Source: Chitinophaga varians
GTDB taxonomy: Bacteria > Bacteroidota > Bacteroidia > Chitinophagales > Chitinophagaceae
Reading direction: 5' to 3'
DNA: 64,000 nucleotides
Assembly: GCF_014529945.1 (NCBI RefSeq)
Contig: NZ_JACVFB010000010.1
Location: 1-64,000, forward strand
The number at the start of each line of letters is the position of its first letter. The first letter of the stretch is position 1. Below the pieces are notes generated by a model. That model made no database searches. It saw only the letters and a program-made list of their open reading frames with translations, and was not told the origin of the DNA. Position numbers and translations under genes: made by a program. This document shows, piece after piece, positions 1 through 9,056 of this stretch.

Positions 1-93
1 GTGGAGAGAGTTTTCGTTTACGATATTCTCAGTGCCTTCAGATTACTTTTGAGACAGCCTCTTGTTATTAGGCTTGCTTGTCTATTGCTAAAA

Positions 94-1881
94 CTATCTT
101 TGGTAATGAGCGGCCCAGTTGTTCATATATTTTTCCAGTACCTGTAATGGCATATCACCATATGCCAGCAGCGCATCGTGGAAGTCGCGCAGATTAAAGC
201 GGGCGCCCAGTCGCGCGGCCAGTTTGTCCCGCAGTGCTTTTAATCTGATTTCCCCTGTTTTGTAAGACAATGCCTGTCCCGGCATGGCCATATAACGTTC
301 TACTTCTGCCGTGGCAATCGCCTTGCTAACGGATTCATTGGCCATCATATAATCAATGGCTTCTTCGCGGGCCATTTTACCGGTGTGGATAGCTACGTCG
401 AGCACCAGCCGGATGGCGCGGTGGATCTCGTTGTTGAGCCGCCCCATTTTCTGATACGGATCGGTGTAGCAGCCGAGTTGTTCTCCCAGCGATTCCACAT
501 ATAGTGCCCACCCTTCAAAGTAGGCGCTGAAAGTCGGCTGCCGGCGGAAGGCGGGAATGTCCTTGTTTTCCTGCTGTAAGGCGATCTGAAAGTGATGTCC
601 CGGTATCCCTTCATGCAGGAAGGTGGCTTCCATGCCGTAAAAGGTAACATTCACCTTTGTGGCATCGGGTACCGGCACGTATAGGATGGCGGCACGTTTT
701 TCAGCGATGTTTCCCTTGATGTAGAAAGGGCCTCCGCTGGCGGCCTCCCGATAGGCTTCCACTCTGCGTACGTCCATTGGCGTTAGTGGCTGATGACCAA
801 ATAGCTGTGATATATGCGGCAGCACTTTCTGATAGATGGCCCGATAGGCGTCCAGTACTTCTTCCGGTGTTTTAAAAGGCATCAGGCGGGGATTGGTTTT
901 CAGCGCGGTGAAAAACTCCGGTAAGCTGCCGCTAAAACCTGTCTGCGTTTTTATTTGCTCCATCTCCGCCCGTATCCTGGCCACTTCGGCTAATCCTGTC
1001 TGGTATATTTTCTCCGGGGTAAGGTCTGGCGTGGTGGTAAAGGAGTGGACGTAATAGTTGTAGATCCGGTCTCCGCCTGGTACGGCAAAAAGCCCTGCTT
1101 TTTCCTGTGCGGCGGGGAGGTATTGGTCTTTCAGATAGGCCGCCAGCTTCGCATAGGCAGGCCGCATTTTAGTGCTAATCACTACCTGGTATAGCGCGGT
1201 GATCCTTTGTTTGTCGGCCGCCGTAAAGGATGCCGGGAATTTCGATAAGGGTTTATAAAAGATATTTTTGGTGGTATCTTCTGCTGCCAGCGATTCCATC
1301 TGTGGTATCATCAGTTTCACCAGTGCTTTCGGCAATACCACCTTTGCCTGTATGCCTTTGTTGAAGTTGGCGATACAGGTATCTGTCCAGTCCATAAATG
1401 CGGTCATCCGTTTGGCCCAGTTTTCATAATCATTCACGGTGTTAAATGGCTGGTCGCCATCGCCGGAGCCAAAGGATGCCAGTTCCAGCGGCGTGGACAC
1501 AAACTGGTTCATGGGCAGATATTCCAGGTGCAGCGACAGGGCCTCCAGGGCGGATTGCAAGGTATACGTGAGAATATCGCAGGAGATCCTGTCGCCGGGA
1601 TTCAATGCGGCCTTGTCAAATTTTTTCAGCTCCTGTAGATATTTCCGGTAAAATGCTTCGGTGGCGGCCAGGTAAGGCGCGCTGCCTTCGATGGCGAGGC
1701 GGTCGTCGTACTGATGGAAACCGGCGGTGGTGGCTTCAGACGGGAACAGCGGCATCCGCTCTGCATAGTAGCGGTCAAACAACTGTTGCAGCCGTGGGTT
1801 GTTTTGCTGTGCGTAGGTAGCTGTGGTACATAACAGGGTGGCCAGTATCAGCAGGCAGGTCATTAATTTTCTCTTCATCAT
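94..1881 (-). CDS. DUF885 family exported metallopeptidase-like protein
   Basis: The protein has about 595 residues and resembles the DUF885 family of putative zinc peptidases. A Sec signal peptide is visible (positive start, hydrophobic run, then TATYAQ), so it probably works in the periplasm. The zinc-site candidate is HEGIPGHH at about residues 423-430, followed by a conserved glutamate in YFEGWALY near residue 456. This is the usual arrangement in the family. The start at 1881 is chosen because its ATG overlaps the stop of the upstream GNAT gene as ATGA, which suggests translational coupling; a longer reading to 1902 would lie inside that gene. The natural substrate is unknown. Family assignment is firm, peptidase activity is inferred. 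Confidence 0.88.
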   Translation of the reverse strand: MMKRKLMTCLLILATLLCTTATYAQQNNPRLQQLFDRYYAERMPLFPSEATTAGFHQYDDRLAIEGSAPYLAATEAFYRKYLQELKKFDKAALNPGDRISCDILTYTLQSALEALSLHLEYLPMNQFVSTPLELASFGSGDGDQPFNTVNDYENWAKRMTAFMDWTDTCIANFNKGIQAKVVLPKALVKLMIPQMESLAAEDTTKNIFYKPLSKFPASFTAADKQRITALYQVVISTKMRPAYAKLAAYLKDQYLPAAQEKAGLFAVPGGDRIYNYYVHSFTTTPDLTPEKIYQTGLAEVARIRAEMEQIKTQTGFSGSLPEFFTALKTNPRLMPFKTPEEVLDAYRAIYQKVLPHISQLFGHQPLTPMDVRRVEAYREAASGGPFYIKGNIAEKRAAILYVPVPDATKVNVTFYGMEATFLHEGIPGHHFQIALQQENKDIPAFRRQPTFSAYFEGWALYVESLGEQLGCYTDPYQKMGRLNNEIHRAIRLVLDVAIHTGKMAREEAIDYMMANESVSKAIATAEVERYMAMPGQALSYKTGEIRLKALRDKLAARLGARFNLRDFHDALLAYGDMPLQVLEKYMNNWAAHYQR

Positions 1882-2369
1882 TGTACTTCTTTTATCATCC
1901 ATATGCTGCAGCCAAAGTGAACGGCGCTGCCCAATGGTGCGGGTAAATATTTAAATCCCATTTTCTCATACAGTGGGATGGCCTGTTCCAGTTCGGGCAG
2001 TGTTTCGAGGTATACGTGGCTGTATCCCAGGTCCCTGGCAGATTGCAGGCATTGTGCTATCAGTTGTTTCCCCAGGCCGAGGCCTCTGGCTTCGGGCAAC
2101 AGGTACAGTTTTACCAGTTCGCAGTGAGCGGGCGGCAGTCCGGGTACCGGGAAGATACCGGCGCCGCCAGCCACGCTGCCGTTTACTTCTACAATCCAGT
2201 AGGCGGCATTGGGGATGGCGAAAGCGCTGTATAGTTCATAAAGATTTTTATCGAAATAGGCGGTGCCGGGTTTGTTGGCCCTGAATTCCTCCAACACCTG
2301 GCGTATGATGGTGCCCAGCTGCTGATTGTCGTCCGGTTGCAGTGGCCTGATTTTACTCGTCGTTGTCAT
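1878..2369 (-). CDS. GNAT family N-acetyltransferase
   Basis: A 163-residue protein with the Gcn5-related acetyltransferase fold. The acetyl-CoA binding loop is visible as EARGLGLGKQL near residues 93-103 (the R/Q-x-x-G-x-G/A motif). It is followed by a conserved YLET strand and the C-terminal PLYEKMGF helix typical of small-molecule acetyltransferases. It probably acts in the cytoplasm; the acceptor cannot be predicted. It is the first gene of a two-gene unit, its stop overlapping the start of the DUF885 gene by an ATGA junction. Confidence 0.88.
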   Translation of the reverse strand: MTTTSKIRPLQPDDNQQLGTIIRQVLEEFRANKPGTAYFDKNLYELYSAFAIPNAAYWIVEVNGSVAGGAGIFPVPGLPPAHCELVKLYLLPEARGLGLGKQLIAQCLQSARDLGYSHVYLETLPELEQAIPLYEKMGFKYLPAPLGSAVHFGCSIWMIKEVQ

Positions 2370-2429
2370 GCCACAAAACTAAGCAGCCGGTTACTGCTAA
2401 AATTGTACGGGATTAACCTTTTGTGGCAG

Positions 2430-3236
2430 TTAGATTTTTCTGTACTGGTTGGGGAGCATACCGGTAATACGCCGGAAGGTTTTGGTGAAATGGGCCTGAT
2501 CGGTAAACCCGCACTCATAGGCGATGCCGGTGAGCGACACCTGTTCTTTTTTTATCAGGGAGATGGCCCGTTCGACTTTTATTTTCCGGAGATATTCTCC
2601 TGCGGAGCATCCGAAATAGCGGGAGAAGTAACGGGAGATGGTGACCGGGTGGAGGTCCAGCTGCTCCGCCAGAAACGGTAATGATAGTGGCGTGTCCCAG
2701 TGATCATGCATAATATCCCTTATTTTCTCCGTCCACTCGGGGTAACAGTGGAAATCCTGCTGGCAGGGCGCAATGAGGTCAACGCAGAGCTGGTCCACCG
2801 CCAGGGCCGCCGCCGCATCATGGAGATAATGTTCTTTCATGATCCGGACAAGGCCGTTGGTATTGAGCTGAAACTTATCGCCAAACATCAGGGACGGCGG
2901 CGGGCACGATAAACCATAGGTCTTAAAGAAATCTTCGGTCAGTTCCATATTAAAAATACGGGTGCCCGGGAGATAATCCACGTTCTGGTGCGCCACACCG
3001 GGATAGTAATAAAGTCCGGCGCCGGCATACTGCCGGTCGGTGCCGCCTTTCCTCACTTCTCTGCTGCCGCCTTCCAGTATGTGGGAGAAGTGGGGGTTTA
3101 CGTGGAAATGCCAGTCAGACGCCATATTGGGCACAAAAGAGGTTTCGCTGGTGATGACGGCGCCGAAAGCGCGCTCTTTCACCTTCGTGCCCACGTAAGT
3201 ACCCTCTGCAAGCTGAACCGGAACAGAACCTGACAT
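2430..3236 (-). CDS. AraC family transcriptional regulator
   Basis: About 268 residues from the preferred start at 3236 (MSGSVPV). A cupin-like N-terminal sensor (HFHVNPHFSHILEG) is followed by a C-terminal pair of helix-turn-helix motifs of the AraC/XylS family, with the signature region from LPFLAEQL to GFTDQAHFTKTFRR. The reading frame extends to 3326, but the extra 30 residues look non-native. It is divergent from the GH16 glucanase gene, about 200 bp away, which makes that gene a plausible target; no operator was identified. Confidence 0.85.
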   Translation of the reverse strand: MSGSVPVQLAEGTYVGTKVKERAFGAVITSETSFVPNMASDWHFHVNPHFSHILEGGSREVRKGGTDRQYAGAGLYYYPGVAHQNVDYLPGTRIFNMELTEDFFKTYGLSCPPPSLMFGDKFQLNTNGLVRIMKEHYLHDAAAALAVDQLCVDLIAPCQQDFHCYPEWTEKIRDIMHDHWDTPLSLPFLAEQLDLHPVTISRYFSRYFGCSAGEYLRKIKVERAISLIKKEQVSLTGIAYECGFTDQAHFTKTFRRITGMLPNQYRKI

Positions 3237-3436
3237 ATCCACTGATTGAACCTTAAAAGTAAAGAAGTTATCAGAGAATGCAAACCATCCGACCGGCCGG
3301 AATCCCCGAATGCAGTAGCAGTGCATTTGAAATGGTTAAATTGTCAAGGTAAGTTACCCGGTCCCGGACGATTTTGAGCATATATGAAACCCACGATGAC
3401 ATCACCCCGCATTTATTCATCATAATTGTAAATTCC

Positions 3437-4636
3437 ATGAAAACAAAACGTTTATTATTCCACGTTAGCGTGCTTGTACTGGCCGCATTAACTTCCTGTA
3501 AGAAAGACGTAAAAGACAAAGAGGCCCTGCCACCTGCCGGCAGTAAAACGGCCGTTACGGAGGCCTATCAGCTGATCTGGTCCGATGAGTTTAACGGCAG
3601 CAGTGTTGATGGCAGCAAATGGCAGTTTGAAACAGGGCCCAATACCAGTAATAACGAAAAACAATATTACCAGGCAGCCAACGCTACGGTCAGCAATGGC
3701 AATCTGGTGATAACAGCCCGGAAACAATCCGTGAACGGATGGCCGTACACATCGGCCCGGCTCAATACCGCGGGGCGTTTTACCACCACCTACGGACGTA
3801 TAGAAGCGCGTATTAAGCTCGCCTCCGGGCAGGGGCTGTGGCCGGCATTCTGGATGCTGGGCAATAATATCGGTTCAGTAGGCTGGCCCCAATGCGGCGA
3901 AATCGATATTATGGAACAGGTAAACACCAGCAACACCATTTACGGCACCATGCACTGGTTCTCCGGTGGGCACGCTTCCTACGGCGGCACTACCACCACT
4001 TCCTTTACCGATTATCACGTATATGCGGTAGAGTGGGACCAGGGCGCCATCCGCTGGTACGTTGACGGTGTGAAGTTCCATGAGGGCAATATTCTCAATA
4101 ACATCAACAATACAGGCGCTTTTCACAATCCATTTTTTATCATCCTTAATCTCGCTGTCGGCGGTGATTTCCCCGGACAAACTATCGATGAGAGCAAGTT
4201 GCCGGCCAGCATGTATGTCGACTATGTGCGGGTATACGCCATGACCAACAGCGGCGGCAGTGCGCCGATTGGCTCCACCATTTCCATGAAAGGGGTTAAC
4301 AATGCTTATGTCAGCGGGGAAAACGGTACACAGGCCATGAACTGTAACCGCGCAACTGCCCAGGCATGGGAACAGTTCGCGGTGGAAGATGCCGGCGGCG
4401 GAAAAGTAGCCCTGAAAAGCATGGGGAAATATGTGTCCTCCGAAAACGGTGCGCAGCCTATTACGTGTAACCGTACCAGTGTGGGCGACTGGGAGAAGTT
4501 CGACTGGATAGCAAATGCTGATGGCACCTTCTCCCTGCGAGGCAATAATGGGCTGTATGTGTCCAGCGAAAATGGCACACAACCGATGACCTGTAACAGG
4601 TCTGCCATATCGGGATGGGAAGCATTCCGCTATTAA
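3437..4636 (+). CDS. Secreted GH16 beta-glucanase with three-repeat C-terminal module
   Basis: A 399-residue lipoprotein (lipobox ending LTSC, Cys21) with a glycoside hydrolase family 16 domain at about residues 45-270. The catalytic motif GEIDIME gives Glu155 and Glu160 as nucleophile and acid/base with Asp157 between, the pattern of laminarinases and lichenases. The C-terminal 120 residues hold three repeats of about 40 residues, each with YVSxENG, a CNR and a closing W-E-x-F. This is consistent with a beta-trefoil, fascin- or ricin-like carbohydrate-binding module. The start at 3437 is chosen for its signal peptide. It probably cleaves beta-1,3 or mixed-linkage glucans at the cell surface. 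A strong terminator follows. Confidence 0.92.
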   Translation: MKTKRLLFHVSVLVLAALTSCKKDVKDKEALPPAGSKTAVTEAYQLIWSDEFNGSSVDGSKWQFETGPNTSNNEKQYYQAANATVSNGNLVITARKQSVNGWPYTSARLNTAGRFTTTYGRIEARIKLASGQGLWPAFWMLGNNIGSVGWPQCGEIDIMEQVNTSNTIYGTMHWFSGGHASYGGTTTTSFTDYHVYAVEWDQGAIRWYVDGVKFHEGNILNNINNTGAFHNPFFIILNLAVGGDFPGQTIDESKLPASMYVDYVRVYAMTNSGGSAPIGSTISMKGVNNAYVSGENGTQAMNCNRATAQAWEQFAVEDAGGGKVALKSMGKYVSSENGAQPITCNRTSVGDWEKFDWIANADGTFSLRGNNGLYVSSENGTQPMTCNRSAISGWEAFRY

Positions 4637-4670
4637 TTCAGAGACAGGGGTGATGATGACAGTCCGTCAG

Positions 4671-4709
4671 AAGAAACGGCCGGGCCTTTATCCGGCCGTT
4701 TCTTTTTTT
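4671..4709 (+). terminator. Rho-independent terminator after GH16 gene
   Basis: A perfect 13-bp stem (4671-4683 with 4692-4704, core AACGGCCGG) and an 8-nt loop are followed by a run of seven T. It lies 35 bp after the glucanase stop. Confidence 0.92.
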
Positions 4710-4822
4710 AGTCTTGTTAATTCCTGTTATCTTAGCTGTATCTGTTTGTTATCACACATTAAAGTATTGTTACCATTCTTATCCAGCTGAAAAAGTTTAT
4801 CAGGAATCGCTAATTTCATTTT

Positions 4823-5224
4823 ATGAGCAAAAATACTTTATTAGAGAACCTAACCACCAAGACCACCGGCATTTTATATTACAGCGAATCGGAGAACCCA
4901 CTGACCATCGAGTCGTGGGGCAGGGTCCCGGTAGCTGAAATAACCGGTAAGATCGCCACCCGCCATCAGGTTGAACCCAACGTAGTAAAGACCATCAGTC
5001 CAACAGATTTTTTCAACGAAGTAGAGAGCGCACCAGATCCAAACGACGCACCCATTGTAGAAAACGCACAAAGATTCAAAGTCCTGCATCAGTTTCTGAA
5101 AGAACATTTTACCGGCATACAGGTTGTCCGGGTGGAAGATGGCACCAGTATTCCGGTGTACATCGTTTGCCATCAACCGGATGATACCTGCGTAGCGCTG
5201 GTGACCACAGCGATAGAATCGTAA
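4823..5224 (+). CDS. NuiA-like nuclease inhibitor
   Basis: A 133-residue protein without a signal peptide that resembles NuiA, the Anabaena inhibitor of the nuclease NucA. The matching elements are GILYYSESENP near the N-terminus, with a glutamate at position 24 as in NuiA, the DFF segment, the FKVLHQFLKEH helix, the VYIV strand and a short threonine-rich C-terminal tail. In NuiA this glutamate and the C-terminus enter the nuclease active site (from memory of that complex). The gene lies 42 bp upstream of an exported NucA-type nuclease on the same strand, which strongly suggests a cognate pair. No signal peptide is seen, so it likely protects the cytoplasm before export. Function is inferred by homology. 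Confidence 0.85.
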   Translation: MSKNTLLENLTTKTTGILYYSESENPLTIESWGRVPVAEITGKIATRHQVEPNVVKTISPTDFFNEVESAPDPNDAPIVENAQRFKVLHQFLKEHFTGIQVVRVEDGTSIPVYIVCHQPDDTCVALVTTAIES

Positions 5225-5266
5225 GCCAATTTCCACATATTACAGAACCCTTAAAAAACCTGAATT

Positions 5267-6619
5267 ATGAAACAATTCATCAGGCATTGTATGCTCATTT
5301 GCCTGGGCGGTTTGTTGTTGACTGCCTGTAAAAAGGAAGCTGACCTTCAGCCCCTGGACATTGAGAAATCACGTACCGCTGTTACAGAATCCGTCGTTAT
5401 CCTTAATGAAGACTTTGAATCGGGTACTAAAACAGCTTATGCCCTCGGCAACGTAACGCTGAGCAGCGGCTCCTGGTCTATGGACGATGCCTTGATCGGC
5501 AACCTCGCTGGCGACCTGAAAAACGGTGCTAAATCTGTCCGTATCAGAAACACCGGTAGCATCACCACTAATTTTAGCAGCACCAGTACCGCCGGTAGTG
5601 TAACCGTGACCGTTAAACACGGTACCTATGGCTCCGATGCCAACAGCAACTGGCAGCTGTGGACATCTGCCGACAACGGGCAGACCTGGACACAACAGGG
5701 TAATACCATCACTACTTCCGGCAGCCTGCAAACGGCCACGTTCACCTTCCAGTCAACCGGCAACCTGCGCATCTCCATCCGTAAAACTTCCGGCAGCACT
5801 AACAGGATCAATATCGACGATGTGAACATCACAGCCGGCAGCACCGGCGGTGGTGGCGGCACCGATCCCGGTGACGACAACAACCTGCTGTTGGGCAACC
5901 CCAGCAATGCACTCGCTGATGTGTCAGTAGTGAACAACTACCTGATGGTAAAATCTTACTATACTTTATCCTATAGCCGCGACCGTGGTACCCCTAACTG
6001 GGTGAGCTGGCATATCCAGTCGGCCGACCTTGGCAGCATTTCCCGCACCAACGACTTCCGCGCCGACACCGACCTGCCCGCAGGCTGGTATCAGGTGCAG
6101 AACAGCAGCTATTCCGGTTCCGGATTTGATCGTGGCCACAACTGCCCTTCAGCCGACAGAACAGCTACCGCTGACGCTAACTCCGCTACTTTCCTGATGA
6201 CCAACATGATGCCACAGGCGCCGAACAATAACCAGAAAACCTGGGCTAACCTGGAAAACTATACCCGTGATCTCGTGAAGGCCGGCAACGAAGTATTCGT
6301 TATCTGCGGTTCTTACGGCCAGGGCGGTACCGGTTCACTGGGTGGCGTAACCACTACCATCGACAACGGTCATGTGACCGTTCCCGCCAACATCTGGAAA
6401 GTAGTGGTAGTCATCCCTGATGGCAGCAACGACCTGAACAGAATCAACGGCAATACCCGCGTGATTGCCATCAACACGCCTAACCGCAACGATATCAATA
6501 CCGACTGGACCCAGTATAAAACAACGGTGCGCGACATCGAAAGCGCCACCGGCTACAACCTGCTGTCAAACCTGCGCCCATCGCTGCAAGACAGCCTGGA
6601 AACCCGGATCGATCCGTGA
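5267..6619 (+). CDS. Exported DNA/RNA non-specific endonuclease (NucA family)
   Basis: A 450-residue lipoprotein (LLTAC, Cys21). Residues about 45-190 form a Ser/Thr-rich beta domain, probably jelly-roll and binding. A Gly-rich linker (GGGGGTDPGDD) leads to a beta-beta-alpha-metal nuclease domain from about 210. The catalytic DRGH motif is at 288-291; Asn322, Glu330 and Arg334 fall at the same spacing from His291 as the metal and phosphate ligands of Anabaena NucA, and Arg260 also fits. All key residues are present, so it should cleave DNA and RNA. It likely acts in the periplasm or at the surface for nutrient scavenging or competition. The upstream gene encodes its probable inhibitor. Confidence 0.93.
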   Translation: MKQFIRHCMLICLGGLLLTACKKEADLQPLDIEKSRTAVTESVVILNEDFESGTKTAYALGNVTLSSGSWSMDDALIGNLAGDLKNGAKSVRIRNTGSITTNFSSTSTAGSVTVTVKHGTYGSDANSNWQLWTSADNGQTWTQQGNTITTSGSLQTATFTFQSTGNLRISIRKTSGSTNRINIDDVNITAGSTGGGGGTDPGDDNNLLLGNPSNALADVSVVNNYLMVKSYYTLSYSRDRGTPNWVSWHIQSADLGSISRTNDFRADTDLPAGWYQVQNSSYSGSGFDRGHNCPSADRTATADANSATFLMTNMMPQAPNNNQKTWANLENYTRDLVKAGNEVFVICGSYGQGGTGSLGGVTTTIDNGHVTVPANIWKVVVVIPDGSNDLNRINGNTRVIAINTPNRNDINTDWTQYKTTVRDIESATGYNLLSNLRPSLQDSLETRIDP

Positions 6620-6643
6620 GGAAATAACAATAGTAACACATTG

Positions 6644-6677
6644 GATAAGGGGCCGTCTTGATGGCCCCTTATCTTTT
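6644..6677 (+). terminator. Rho-independent terminator after nuclease gene
   Basis: An 11-bp perfect stem (6644-6654 with 6663-6673, GATAAGGGGCC) with an 8-nt loop and four T, 25 bp after the nuclease stop. It ends the inhibitor-nuclease unit. Confidence 0.88.
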
Positions 6678-6736
6678 AGGGCTCCTTTTAACACTCATAA
6701 AAATAAATCGTATCTTATCTTTAAAATTCGCCTGCG

Positions 6737-7567
6737 TTGAAAATTACCCTTGATCATTTGCCCCCCGATAAAATCAGACAGTTGGCCCGGATGGTACAAA
6801 GCGTTATTGATGCTATTGCCGTTGAAAAAATTATACTGCTGGACCCCTGTAGCATCAGTGGCTGGCTTGATGTGCAGGTAGTGCAACAAGATGTGATGTT
6901 GATCGTTACCGGGGCAAACGGTGAAAACAAATCTGAATACAGGCTGAATAATGATATTAAATACAGCTGTCAGTTTGATACACCTGTAACAACCATTATC
7001 CACAGCATCGAATTTGTAAATGCCCGGTTGAAAGAGGCCAACCCTTTTTTCTCTTCTATGGTGCGGGAAGGGACCTGTCTCTTCGATGCCGGCATTATTC
7101 CGCTGGTAGAAGTAATAGAATTAGGAGAAGAAGAAAAGACCGCTTTAGAGAAGAAAATTGCAGTGGAATATGAATATTGGTCTGCCACGGCCGGGAAATT
7201 GCTGAACACCGCCGATCAGTACCTGGAGGAAAATGATATGTACCTGGCGCTGTTAATGCTCTACCAGGGAGTGATACATATTTACAATGGTGTATTATTT
7301 TGGTATTGGGGAACAATCCCCCGCGAGCAGCATATAAGTACTTTAAGGAAAATCTGTGAGGTCTTTTCCGCTGATCTGGCTGCGGTTTTTAGTACTGACC
7401 ATAGCCCGGATAACTATCCGGTCCTCCTTATTAACAGGGGTATCGATATTAGCTATTATGACTACTATCGGCTTAGCCATAACCTAAGTACGGCAGAGTT
7501 GCGGATGCTCCGGGAAAAGGCCGGTCTGTTACAGGATATTGCCCGGAGCATATGTCGTAGAAGATGA
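6737..7567 (+). CDS. Nucleotidyltransferase-like / HEPN domain protein
   Basis: A 276-residue protein that resembles a Bacteroidota family with an N-terminal nucleotidyltransferase-like region fused to a C-terminal HEPN-like helical domain. Residues about 1-130 contain VMLIVTGAN, TPVTTIIHS and the FFSSMVREGTCLFDAG segment typical of these proteins. The expected GS-x10-DxD catalytic triad is not evident, so the domain may be inactive. Residues about 140-276 are helical (ALLMLYQGVIHIYNGV, then EQHISTLRKI), as in HEPN domains. The start is a TTG at 6737; the next ATG (6791) would trim 18 residues. There is no partner toxin or antitoxin gene alongside. The biological role is unknown. Confidence 0.6.
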   Translation: MKITLDHLPPDKIRQLARMVQSVIDAIAVEKIILLDPCSISGWLDVQVVQQDVMLIVTGANGENKSEYRLNNDIKYSCQFDTPVTTIIHSIEFVNARLKEANPFFSSMVREGTCLFDAGIIPLVEVIELGEEEKTALEKKIAVEYEYWSATAGKLLNTADQYLEENDMYLALLMLYQGVIHIYNGVLFWYWGTIPREQHISTLRKICEVFSADLAAVFSTDHSPDNYPVLLINRGIDISYYDYYRLSHNLSTAELRMLREKAGLLQDIARSICRRR

Positions 7568-7595
7568 TCAGGTTGGTCTGGTATTGAACGTACAG

Positions 7596-8471
7596 TTATT
7601 TCGCAAATTTCTTAGTCCCCGCCACACAAAGGATAACGCCCACCGTAACGGCCAGCATGCCGATGCTGACAGCTTCGTGTAGCAGGGTGGCGGCCAGCGC
7701 CAGTCCGAAAAACGGCTGTAACAGCTGCAGTTGCCCTACCGTGGCGGTACCGCCTTGCGCCAGTCCACGGTACCAGAAGATAAAACCGATGAACATACTG
7801 AACAAGGAGACATAGGCCAGGCTCACCCAGGTATCTCCGTGTATCCCCTCAAAAGATGACGGCATATATATAAACGCCAGCGGCAACATCACCGGCAATG
7901 CCAGCACCAGCGCCCAGGAGATCACCTGCCAGCCGCCTAATATGCGGGTCAGTTTAGCGCCTTCCGCATAACCCAGTCCACAAACGATGATCGCTGCCAC
8001 CATGAGCAAATCACCTATAGGCGACGCCGTTAGTCCCTGTGATACCGCATAGCCCATTACCAGCAGGCTGCCGGCCACAGAGAAAACCCAGAACACCGGC
8101 CGCGGACGTTCACCGCCGCGGATAATGCCAAAGATGGCCGTAGAAAGAGGCAGCAGCCCCAAAAAAACAATAGAGTGGGCGGAAGTAATATACTGTAGTG
8201 CCATGGCTGTCAACAGCGGAAACCCCACCACCACGCCCAGGGCGACGATCACCAGTGGAATAATGTGTTCCCGCGATGGCCGTTTTTCCTTAAAAAGCAG
8301 CAAGGCCAGCACAGCCAGTATGCCCGCATTGGAGGCGCGGGCCACCGTCAGAAAAACAGGATTTAACTCCAGTACCGCTACTCTCGTAGCCGGCAACGAT
8401 CCGCTGAACAATACCACGCCGATAAAACCATTGAGCCAGCCTCCCTGGCTACCTTCCTTTGAAATACCCAT
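7596..8471 (-). CDS. EamA/DMT family transporter
   Basis: About 291 residues, almost entirely hydrophobic, with about ten transmembrane segments in two repeated EamA halves. The final segments contain the PFFGLALAATLLHE pattern (helix 8-9 region) typical of the drug/metabolite transporter superfamily. It is an inner-membrane exporter of a small metabolite or amino acid; the substrate is not predictable. The start at 8471 (MGISKEG) is preferred to the longer reading to 8507. It converges with the NTase/HEPN gene. Confidence 0.85.
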   Translation of the reverse strand: MGISKEGSQGGWLNGFIGVVLFSGSLPATRVAVLELNPVFLTVARASNAGILAVLALLLFKEKRPSREHIIPLVIVALGVVVGFPLLTAMALQYITSAHSIVFLGLLPLSTAIFGIIRGGERPRPVFWVFSVAGSLLVMGYAVSQGLTASPIGDLLMVAAIIVCGLGYAEGAKLTRILGGWQVISWALVLALPVMLPLAFIYMPSSFEGIHGDTWVSLAYVSLFSMFIGFIFWYRGLAQGGTATVGQLQLLQPFFGLALAATLLHEAVSIGMLAVTVGVILCVAGTKKFAK

Positions 8472-8640
8472 ATGAATTCGATACTGGTTTACAATTTGAT
8501 ACTGCAAAATTAGCGGTCAGGCGCAGATGCTGACGGTACCAGTTTTGTGTTTTTGTACGGGCACAGTTGGAACCGGTATTTTTATCATAAAATGCTTTAC
8601 TTTGATACTGTAATGATAACACATCCCGTAACACCTGCTC

Positions 8641-9042
8641 ATGAAAAAAATTATCCTGATAAGTATTTTACTCTATAACGGATGGGCAACCGCCCAAACG
8701 ATCAAGTCCACCGGCGGCAGCACCCGGTTTACCGTCAACAGCGACGGTGTCATCAAAAGCAGCGGCTACAGCATCGTGGGCCGTGTTAAAAGCGATGGCA
8801 CGGTGGAAGCGGCCAGCTACAAGATCATCGGTTATGTCCGGGGAGAACGCATCGAAGACAGCAACCATTCTACCGTGGGCTATGTAAAAAAAGACGGCAC
8901 CGTGAAAGACTATAACCATAGCACTATCGGTTACATTAAGGACAATGGCGATGTACAGAACTGGAGCCACAGCAGCCTGGGGTCTGCTTCCGGCGTTAAA
9001 AAGGAATGGGCGGCGTTGATTTTCTTCTTCTTTGATTTCTGA
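8641..9042 (+). CDS. Small exported repeat protein (beta-flower-like)
   Basis: A 133-residue protein with a signal peptide (WATAQ) followed by about five tandem repeats of roughly 20 residues. Each repeat carries a variant of IGYVK-DGTVKDxNHST. The repeats look like short beta hairpins arranged around an axis, as in proteins annotated as five-fold beta-flower. The tail is aromatic and hydrophobic (IFFFFDF). The function is unknown. The repeats are directly visible, while the fold name is recalled and not verified. Confidence 0.65.
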   Translation: MKKIILISILLYNGWATAQTIKSTGGSTRFTVNSDGVIKSSGYSIVGRVKSDGTVEAASYKIIGYVRGERIEDSNHSTVGYVKKDGTVKDYNHSTIGYIKDNGDVQNWSHSSLGSASGVKKEWAALIFFFFDF

Positions 9043-9056
9043 TCAGCTGGTGTGAA

